Shown piece by piece: positions 20,938 through 25,942 of a stretch of DNA of 25,942 bases. The stretch is from a virus, in the IMG/VR virus record IMGVR_UViG_3300044511_000092, positions 1 through 25,942 of that record; one strand, 5' to 3'. Made by a program: the position numbers and the translations under genes. Below the pieces are notes generated by a model, which searched no databases, was not told the DNA's origin, and saw only the letters and a program-made list of their open reading frames with translations. Positions within the stretch are counted from its first letter, which is position 1, and each line of letters begins with the position of its first letter.

Positions 20938-21930
20938 TGTCAGCCCCGGATACGCAGTAGGAGGAAGAATCTCCTTTGAGTGTCCGCCATGTTCAAGCAC
21001 CCACGGCTTCGGCACTGGTAGACCTTCCAATTCGCGCCATGCCTTCCACAGATGGTGGAGAAAGATCTTACCGGCCTTACGGCGAGCACGCCGTTCCGCG
21101 TGAAGGAGCGACTGTACGCGCCGATCTTCTCTGGCCTTGCCAGAGTCCTCCTCGAAGATCTTGGCACATCGCGCCTTCTCATCAGCATAGATGCCGTTGT
21201 AGATTGGCGACTTCTGGCGGACGAACTGATCTGGAACGCCGTGACACACAAGACATCGCAGAGCGCTATTCCAGTTAGCCACAACACCCTTCTGTTTCTT
21301 GAGTGCCTTGTTGTCCTTGATGTGGACCCCGGCGTAAGCGTACAAGTTCGACACATTGTCGAACCGCTTGATCTCACCAATCTCAGAGATGAGACCAGCG
21401 GCGAGTGCCGGGCCGATGCCCTTGATCTTCGATAGGAAAGTGTCGTAGATGGGAATTCGCTTCAGTTCCTTCGTCAGCTTCTTGGCAAGCAGGTCTTTGG
21501 CCTTCTCAAGCGAGGCAAGGTATTCCTTATTGTCGTCGTCTTCTGCGGCCCATTGGCGGTTCTTGACGGCGGTGATCTGCTTGGTGAGTTGTTCGTAGTT
21601 GACATAAAACTGCTTGAGCTTCGAGTCCTCTTTCATCTGGCGAAACTTCGCCGGGGAATCCTTATACAAATCCCAGATGACGATGGCATCATTGTCATCG
21701 GTCTTGGGAATGTTGTACTTCTCGCGGTAAGCTGCTGAAGAGTTCGGGCTGCATCGCATTACGATGGCCCCATCCTTGATCAATGGCTTCGCCAGCTTGT
21801 TCGGCATGTTCTCTGTGAGGATGACATCACCAGCCTCAACCTTTGGCATCTTGTGCGTCATCTTCTTTCCGTTCCAAACGGAAAGCTTTTCTTCTTCGTA
21901 GCCCCAATCAATGGAATAAAGCTTGGACAT
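20935..21930 (-). CDS. tasR: TasR: TIGR-associated RuvC-like, IS110-related RNA-guided nuclease
   Basis: The protein has 331 residues from the ATG at 21930, which has AAAGGAGG seven bases upstream; a longer frame from 21969 has no such site. The N-terminal domain shows the IS110-type RuvC/DEDD acids: Asp8 (YSIDWG), Glu40 (ILTEN), Asp78 and Asp81 (KTDDNDA). A helical middle (about 95-165) leads to KGIGPALAAGLISEIGEIKR then FDNVSNLYAYAGV (170-202), the IS110 C-terminal/Nop-like signature, and a basic helical tail. The Ser of the IS110 QSG motif is absent (HIKDNKALKKQKG). With TIGR-like arrays on both sides, it fits TasR, which uses tandem-spacer guide RNA to cut DNA, better than a transposase. 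Confidence 0.82.
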   Translation of the reverse strand: MSKLYSIDWGYEEEKLSVWNGKKMTHKMPKVEAGDVILTENMPNKLAKPLIKDGAIVMRCSPNSSAAYREKYNIPKTDDNDAIVIWDLYKDSPAKFRQMKEDSKLKQFYVNYEQLTKQITAVKNRQWAAEDDDNKEYLASLEKAKDLLAKKLTKELKRIPIYDTFLSKIKGIGPALAAGLISEIGEIKRFDNVSNLYAYAGVHIKDNKALKKQKGVVANWNSALRCLVCHGVPDQFVRQKSPIYNGIYADEKARCAKIFEEDSGKAREDRRVQSLLHAERRARRKAGKIFLHHLWKAWRELEGLPVPKPWVLEHGGHSKEILPPTAYPGLT

Positions 21931-21959
21931 CCCTGTCCTCCTTTGGTTAAGACCATGAG

Positions 21960-21988
21960 ATGATACCAACGTAATTCTTACAGGTCAA
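21960..21988 (-). promoter_or_regulatory. Sigma70-like promoter of tasR
   Basis: On the minus strand TTGACC (21983-21988) and TATCAT (21960-21965) are separated by exactly 17 bases. It lies between the array 3 terminator and the tasR start, so tasR can be expressed apart from array 3. Confidence 0.75.
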
Positions 21989-22000
21989 TGCCTTTCTTAA

Positions 22001-22037
22001 AGAAAAAATCCCCGCCTGTAATTACAGGCGGGGATTT
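22001..22037 (-). terminator. Perfect palindrome, terminator of array 3
   Basis: A perfect 32-base palindrome (22006-22037, two 16-base arms) is followed on the minus strand by TTTTTTCT. It should end minus-strand transcripts of array 3 just before the tasR promoter. The plus-strand side has no T-run, which supports the minus strand as the RNA strand. Confidence 0.85.
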
Positions 22038-22049
22038 GCAATATCGTGC

Positions 22050-22361
22050 TGGCTTTTCAGCAGGGCGGATGCGGCCCACACATCTCATGTGGTCTTTCGA
22101 CAGATTGAATGGGCTCACAAATAACAAGTGGCCTTACGGCAAGTGTCCATTGGCTCACACTTCGGTTCGGGCCTTTCGGCGAACGTGGACTGATTCGCAA
22201 GAGATTCATAGTCTTTCGACATGCCTTCCTTGACTCGCTAGTTCCCCATGATCTTTCGACATAGGATTCAGCGGCTCACACAAGCAGATTGATCTTTCGA
22301 CAAAGTTGCTGTGGTTCGCATGGCCGATATGGTCTTTTGACAACCTTATCGTGGCTCGCAT
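22050..22361 (-). repeat. TIGR-like array 3 (eight 13-base and eight 9-base boxes)
   Basis: The 13-base boxes start at 22050, 22090, 22129, 22169, 22210, 22250, 22291 and 22331; the 9-base boxes at 22072, 22111, 22151, 22191, 22232, 22273, 22313 and 22353. The unit is 39-41 bases. Spacers are gggcggatg, catctcatg, gattgaat, aataacaag, agtgtccat, cttcggttc, aacgtggac, aagagattca, tgccttcct, agttcccca, taggattcag, caagcagat, aagttgctg, tggccgata, accttatcg. The boxes are more varied than in arrays 1 and 2, including a GUAA loop (22129) and an AAAA loop (22331). Perfect palindromes bracket the array. No promoter was found at its right end, so it may be read from the sigma-like gene. Confidence 0.88.
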
Positions 22362-22365
22362 AGTC

Positions 22366-22391
22366 CCCCGACATCTTAAGATGTCGGGGGA
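22366..22391. repeat. Perfect 26-base palindrome at the outer end of array 3
   Basis: Two 13-base arms, five G:C pairs at the base and CTTAAG at the centre. Neither strand has a T-run after it, so it is a processing or weak terminator hairpin, or a boundary of the array. It lies 30 bases after the stop of the sigma-like gene. Confidence 0.75.
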
Positions 22392-22420
22392 CCGGGGCTA
22401 GTGCCTCCACCAGTCACGGA

Positions 22421-22993
22421 TCATTCCGTGGCGGCTCCAAGATAGTCATACTCGCTTAAAGAAACAAGTCCAGTTCGCCACGATTTCTCTCGGGTGATTT
22501 GTTTCCCGAGCGACTTCTGTGCATTCCAGATAATTTGCTTCGTATAAGTGGAAAACTTAGGGTCAATCGAAAGCGGCTTGTCCTTTGCCGGTCTACAATC
22601 CTTCGGGACGTGTTTCCGTATGAGCCTGTCGAGGATTAGCTCTTGGAACTCGCCAAACTTCTGTCGATTGGCCCCATGTCTTCTTCGATCTTTCCATAGC
22701 TGTTTCAGTTCTTTCACCAGACTCTTAATGAACTTGTCTTCGACATGATCATCAAGGATCTGGAAGCACTCTTCAATGTACGTCTGACGCTTGTAGTAGC
22801 TACCGGCCCTGAGAAGGGCGATGCGCAACTCCTGCACGTCATCGTCGGGATCATTCGTGAGGCTATTCTTAGAGTTCTTTTTCTTAAGTTGCCATGCGGC
22901 ATAGTGACACAGATTTCCGAATTTCTCGTCGAGCACTTGGTATTCATCTGGGGTCACTGGATATGTGTTGACAATCGTTTCGAGCGTTTGCAA
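22421..22993 (-). CDS. Sigma-factor-like protein
   Basis: The 190-residue protein starts at TTG 22993 with AGGAGG four bases upstream, the same arrangement as the phosphatase gene. The first half resembles sigma region 2: DEKFGNLCHYAAWQL, then NDPDDDVQELRIALLRAG (compare the D-D-x-x-Q-E pattern of region 2.1/2.2) and an aromatic helix. KFSTYTKQIIWNAQKSL (about 146-162) recalls the FxTY...I.N pattern of phage late sigma factors of the gp55 type. No clear region 4 is seen. It could redirect host RNA polymerase to other phage promoters. The match is by pattern only. Confidence 0.5.
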   Translation of the reverse strand: MQTLETIVNTYPVTPDEYQVLDEKFGNLCHYAAWQLKKKNSKNSLTNDPDDDVQELRIALLRAGSYYKRQTYIEECFQILDDHVEDKFIKSLVKELKQLWKDRRRHGANRQKFGEFQELILDRLIRKHVPKDCRPAKDKPLSIDPKFSTYTKQIIWNAQKSLGKQITREKSWRTGLVSLSEYDYLGAATE

Positions 22994-23031
22994 CGGTCCT
23001 CCTATACAATTCTTTCGTAGGCGTGGATGAA

Positions 23032-23086
23032 CTAAGACGGCACATCTTCAATGGTCTTTCGACAGAAAGTCTACGACCGCCTTAGT
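23032..23086 (-). repeat. Lone TIGR-like unit inside a hairpin
   Basis: A single 13-base box (23052-23064, TGGTCTTTCGACA on the plus strand) lies in the loop between ten-base arms ACTAAGACGG and CCGCCTTAGT, which pair with one mismatch. No clear 9-base box flanks it. It lies between the sigma-like gene and the DNA polymerase stop. It could be a one-unit guide RNA or a remnant of a lost array. Confidence 0.7.
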
Positions 23087-24416
23087 CCTTCCACAGAACT
23101 TTCATTTTGTCGAGCTTGGCTCCGAACTTCACTTCGACTTTCATTCTTAAGCCGGGGCAGAGTCTCGATTCACCCTCCAAGATCTCTTTGACCTTGAGGT
23201 ACGTCTCACGCGCCGCCTCGATCTTGCACACCAGACCGAAGCCGTCATGGACGGTGAAGGCGATGTACGCCCTCTCGCTGTTGAGTGCGAATTGCAACTC
23301 AATCAGTTTCTCTTGGCATACCGTCGCCGCGACTCCTTGAACCACGAAGTCTCTGGCGAGGTAGCTCTTGTTCTCTTCAAACGTCCGTGGCCTGCCCAAC
23401 CGGTCCAATACCGGTCCCTTCTTGGCAGCCTCTTGTACATCCATCATCCACCGCCAAGCGACCGGGAAGGCCATCTTGATGCGGTTGATCAGTTCTTTGG
23501 CGACTGTCTCGGGCACGCCGATCAACTCCCCGAGGCGCGAGGCCCCACAGCCGTACATGACGGGCAGGAAGATCAGCTTGGACATGTTCCGCTTGGTATC
23601 CGTGTCGCATTTATCGTTGGTCAGAATCTCGTAGATACGACGGTGCAGGTCGTCTCCTGAGTCTAGGATTTCTTTGAGTTGTGGATCGCCCGAGAGCCAC
23701 TGTAGGACAGTGACCTCGCAGTGCCGAAAGTCAGCGTAGAGAAACCGATTCCCATAGCCCTTTGGTTTCAGAGCCCTCTTTACGTCTGGCCCCATGTTGT
23801 GGGGGAGGTAACTCTTGGCGAATTTCTTAAGGCAGTTCATTCGCCCGTTGATCTGTCCCTCGATCTCGTAGTAGGGATACTCGGAACGCTTGGCGTCCTC
23901 GTTCAAGAGGGCCGTCGTTTCGATCACAGGCAATACTTTAAGCGAAAGTGGTAGATGAACCGCTTTGTAGACTAGCTGCCAAGTTTTGTGTTCGACAGCG
24001 TGCTTTGTCCTATTTACGGCTTCCACCAAATTTTCTGGCGACTTTTTTCCGCGAATGCCAAGAAAGTTTTCGACCACCTTCAAGTCGATGAAGACCTGCT
24101 GGGGCGAAGGTAGGACAAACTTGTGCGGGCATTGGGCGTGGAAGTAGGTGGCGAAGGACTTGAAGTTGTAGACGTACAAGCGGTCCACACACTCCTTGTT
24201 GAACAAGGTCGCGTCGAACTGAGCCACGAGGGGCATCACGTCTTTAGATTCGACCTCAAACTCCACTCGCTGTTCATTCCCACAAATGATGATCTTGAAG
24301 GGCGCATTCTCAGTGTGATCGGGCACTTCTGGTTCCGTCTTAAGAAACACAGCCCGATTGGTTTCCAGTAGCTCAGAAATCTGTACCGCCGCGTCATACA
24401 GGTTCATGTCAGCCAT
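23082..24416 (-). CDS. Family A DNA polymerase, short form
   Basis: The 444-residue protein has the family A polymerase motifs: INGRMNC (189-195, like Pol I TxGRLS), motif A YADFRHCEVTVLQWL with Asp229, motif B KRNMSKLIFLPVMYG with Arg276, Lys280 and Tyr288, and motif C FTVHDGFGL with His390-Asp391. Motif C has Gly where most members have Glu. The roughly 190 residues before the palm are too short for the 3'-5' exonuclease and thumb of Pol I, and no exonuclease motifs are visible. It is the likely replicative polymerase, with proofreading possibly supplied by the DnaQ-like protein at 5755-6324. The start has a weak ribosome-binding site. Confidence 0.92.
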   Translation of the reverse strand: MADMNLYDAAVQISELLETNRAVFLKTEPEVPDHTENAPFKIIICGNEQRVEFEVESKDVMPLVAQFDATLFNKECVDRLYVYNFKSFATYFHAQCPHKFVLPSPQQVFIDLKVVENFLGIRGKKSPENLVEAVNRTKHAVEHKTWQLVYKAVHLPLSLKVLPVIETTALLNEDAKRSEYPYYEIEGQINGRMNCLKKFAKSYLPHNMGPDVKRALKPKGYGNRFLYADFRHCEVTVLQWLSGDPQLKEILDSGDDLHRRIYEILTNDKCDTDTKRNMSKLIFLPVMYGCGASRLGELIGVPETVAKELINRIKMAFPVAWRWMMDVQEAAKKGPVLDRLGRPRTFEENKSYLARDFVVQGVAATVCQEKLIELQFALNSERAYIAFTVHDGFGLVCKIEAARETYLKVKEILEGESRLCPGLRMKVEVKFGAKLDKMKVLWKD

Positions 24417-24559
24417 CTTAACTCATTTGACAGCCGATAGCTAGATGCAATTCAGCACTTTTGTTGTCTGGATATGGGCGCACCGGATGCTATGGTTGTG
24501 ACTATAGTATCAAGAAAATAAATGCGCCTTAAAGACCCTTAAGATATAGGGGCCGCAAA

Positions 24560-24965
24560 CTGCGCACTTTTCCCTTTCCGGCAAGGCGTAACTAATGATC
24601 GGCCTTGCGGACTATAATCGCAACGTGGTTGCGTTTTTGAAGCAGTGTTCCTTGTTGCCTACTAACCTCGACCACTGCCTGAACCCCCACCCGGTCGCAT
24701 AAAGCTTTCAGGCACCATAGCATCGGTGGGTTTATGGAACGAGGCTCACTTCGGTCCCAGAGGGAAAGCCGCGTACCGTTTCGGCGGCTCGGTTCCGGTA
24801 AGACTCACCCGGCCTCTATAGTTTTTGCCACCAGTCCCCTCGGGCCACTGCGTTTGCCTTCGGGCTGCTCTGGCGGGGAGAAATGCTCCGCGCTGTAATC
24901 CACAAGAATGCTTGCGGGCCTGCGCTTTGCTGGCTCCCATCCAAGTAATTCACCGTGCCCGTATA
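24560..24965 (-). ncRNA. Candidate structured non-coding RNA region
   Basis: The 654-base gap between the polymerase and the 25071 gene has no credible gene but much pairing. A perfect 7-bp stem lies at 24581-24587 with 24602-24608, and a 6-bp hairpin with a T-run (plus strand) at 24619-24638. TGCCTGAA pairs with TTCAGGCA around 24678-24715, with CCCACC and GGTGGG crossing it as a possible pseudoknot. AGCCGC pairs with GCGGCT near 24766-24790, inside outer GGAAC(C)GAG/CTCGTTCC arms. A minus-strand promoter precedes it. I could not match it to RNase P, tmRNA, tRNA or a group I intron. Large phage RNAs such as GOLLD are only an analogy. Confidence 0.4.
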
Positions 24966-24991
24966 GTACCACGGCGTCTTAATCAAAGCAA
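24963..24991 (-). promoter_or_regulatory. Possible promoter of the structured RNA region
   Basis: On the minus strand TTGCTT (24986-24991) and TACTAT (24963-24968) are separated by 17 bases. It would drive the region at 24560-24960 and, by readthrough, the DNA polymerase gene. Confidence 0.45.
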
Positions 24992-25070
24992 GGGCAGAAT
25001 TGATTAAGATTCGGGCTTGGCGCATTCGATCATGCTCGGTAGGATGCGGCTGTGAACCGTAAATACGAGC

Positions 25071-25811
25071 ATGGAGAACGAAGACTTGATCGAGTACGAC
25101 GCCATCTTCCAGTGGCACATGAAGCCTCTGGAAATCGAGGCATACAAGTTGGCGGTCTGCTATGAAAAGGAGTACCGCAGGCTCTTCGGCGAGACCGCCG
25201 ATGGTCAAGCAGTACGCAGGAACTCCTTGCCAAAGCGAACGGACCCACGCAAGTCGAACCTGTTTCGACACTGCTGGAAGATGCGCCGAGAAACACGCGG
25301 CCTCATCGACTCGACCGAATACCGCAACTACATCATCGGCAACCTGACCATCCTTAAGCTCCAGAACGCCCATGTCGAACCGAACGGTATCTGCGGTGAC
25401 AAGGCGTGGATCAGGTACAAGGTCTGGAAGCGGAAGTACGACGCTAAGATGGCCGAGGTCGCGGCTACCGCCCCTCCCCCATCTGTTTCGACCACCAGCC
25501 CGAAGATCATCGGGCAGATCGACAAGACTAAGAAGTTTCTGTTCGAAAGGTGCGACGGGGAGCCCACGTTCGATAAGATGAAGAACTTCATCGACACGGG
25601 CATCTTTAAGTTCTGGGTAGCGACCGGCAAGGTCTCCCACTACTATGTCGTCCTTTCTCCTTTCGTGGCAAGGGCTTGCGACGTAGACAAGCTCGCCGAG
25701 CAGTGCGCTTTCAGTGCGGCACTGATGCGTGAGAAGATCACAGAAGAAGTAAAGGGCTACTTCGACTATGAGTACAAACATGAATTCGCTCCTTCAGCAC
25801 CAGCAGTTTGA
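25071..25811 (+). CDS. Hypothetical protein
   Basis: The 246-residue protein (MENEDLIEYDAIFQWHMKPL...) has the AAG/GAG-rich codon use of its neighbours, unlike the frame opposite, which is cysteine- and valine-rich. It has a helical, basic middle (RRNSLPKRTDPRKSNLFRHC), a Ala/Pro/Ser linker (VAATAPPPSVSTTSPK, about 130-145) and a C-terminal domain (KKFLFERCDGEPTFDKMKNF). No family is recognised. It is divergent from the structured RNA region. The ribosome-binding site is weak. Confidence 0.65.
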   Translation: MENEDLIEYDAIFQWHMKPLEIEAYKLAVCYEKEYRRLFGETADGQAVRRNSLPKRTDPRKSNLFRHCWKMRRETRGLIDSTEYRNYIIGNLTILKLQNAHVEPNGICGDKAWIRYKVWKRKYDAKMAEVAATAPPPSVSTTSPKIIGQIDKTKKFLFERCDGEPTFDKMKNFIDTGIFKFWVATGKVSHYYVVLSPFVARACDVDKLAEQCAFSAALMREKITEEVKGYFDYEYKHEFAPSAPAV

Positions 25812-25942
25812 GGACGACGACGAAGCCTACATGAATGTGGACTTCTATCTGTACGTTGATGGAAAGTCCATTCTAGCGCTATGTGTCGAGTTGCGCCATC
25901 CCGAATTTCAAGTTTCCGACGTTCACTGGCGTCGCTTTTCCG
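25780..25942 (+). CDS. Hypothetical protein, cut by window end
   Basis: From the ATG at 25780 the frame is open for 54 codons to the window edge (MNSLLQHQQFEDDDEAYMNV...). It overlaps the previous stop by 32 bases; a second ATG at 25831 would avoid this but has no better ribosome-binding site. The visible part has two beta-like stretches (VDFYLYVDGKSILALCVEL). Too little is present to assign a function. Confidence 0.5.
   Translation, partial: MNSLLQHQQFEDDDEAYMNVDFYLYVDGKSILALCVELRHPEFQVSDVHWRRFS

Noticed and set aside
20935-21930. An IS110-family insertion sequence with a bridge RNA
   Set aside because: The protein is clearly IS110-related, but the serine of the C-terminal QSG motif is missing, no element ends or target duplication are visible, and the flanking repeats are long guide-like arrays rather than one bridge RNA. 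TasR explains all of these better.
19962-22361. CRISPR array
   Set aside because: CRISPR repeats are one kind, usually 21-47 bases, with spacers of about 30 bases. Here two different boxes of 13 and 9 bases alternate with 9-base spacers, and no cas gene is present.
24538-24550. Group I intron S-element-like AAGATATAG
   Set aside because: No matching P, Q or R elements and no interrupted gene around it; a nine-base match is expected by chance.
24613-24638. Plus-strand promoter (TATAAT) and terminator pair
   Set aside because: The hairpin with a T-run starts immediately after the TATAAT, so no useful transcript could result; no -35 is present.
24816-25781. A 321-codon minus-strand frame opposite the 25071 gene
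   Set aside because: Its composition (Cys-, Val- and Arg-rich) is unlike real proteins here, and it runs through the structured RNA region; the plus-strand frame has normal codon use.

Overview
The window is a stretch of a large, tailed-phage-like double-stranded DNA genome. Genes are closely packed and often overlap. Almost all lie on the minus strand, interrupted by small plus-strand islands at 2464-2853, 6667-7032, 8945-9819 and 25071 to the end. Phage hallmarks are a RecA/UvsX recombinase, a gp32-like single-strand DNA-binding protein, a DnaB/gp41-like helicase, a short family A DNA polymerase, a dNMP kinase, an HNH endonuclease and a sigma-like factor. I saw no ribosomal RNA, convincing tRNA or host housekeeping operon. 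Several promoters look like bacterial sigma70 sites (TTGACA/TTGACC, 17 bp, TATAAT-like), so at least this part is probably read by the host polymerase. The host cannot be named from the sequence.

Layout. 1-2341 (minus): dNMP kinase (runs off the left edge), HNH endonuclease, FmdB-type zinc ribbon, lipoprotein, thioredoxin and a ferredoxin:thioredoxin reductase catalytic chain. 2464-7337: small unknown genes around a Ski2/Hel308-like helicase and a DnaQ-like exonuclease. 7386-9819: an amidoligase-like enzyme with an almost leaderless promoter, plus small unknown genes. 9816-12902: RecA/UvsX, gp32-like SSB and a coiled-coil protein, with clear terminators and an SSB promoter. 12865-17437: unknown proteins, three genes sharing the N-terminus M(K/R)NHWL, a methyltransferase-like protein, a dual-specificity phosphatase-like protein and a HhH-GPD DNA glycosylase. 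17651-19827: a possible UvsY-like mediator and the replicative helicase. 19914-22391: the TIGR-Tas-like locus. 22421-24416: sigma-like factor and DNA polymerase. 24560-24965: a gene-free, structured, probably non-coding RNA region. 25071 to the end: two plus-strand genes, the last cut by the window edge.

The most notable system is at 19914-22391. Three arrays alternate a 13-base box and a 9-base box, separated by variable spacers of almost always 9 bases, in a 40-base unit. They surround a gene for a 331-residue protein with an IS110-like RuvC (DEDD) nuclease domain and an IS110/Nop-like C-terminal domain that lacks the IS110 catalytic serine position. This matches the recently described TIGR-Tas (tandem interspaced guide RNA) systems, and the protein is best called TasR. 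Read on the minus strand, the 13-base box is a hairpin with a GNRA tetraloop and compensatory base pairs, which fixes the RNA strand. A promoter, tasR, array 2, a Nudix gene, array 1 and a terminator form one apparent operon. Array 3 lies upstream of tasR between two perfect palindromes. A lone repeat unit sits in a hairpin after the DNA polymerase gene.

The replication and recombination genes (polymerase, DnaQ-like exonuclease, helicase, SSB, RecA, possible UvsY, Ski2-like helicase, glycosylase) together suggest a largely self-sufficient replisome. The thioredoxin plus FTR chain suggests that the phage redirects host ferredoxin electrons to a phage-controlled thiol pathway.
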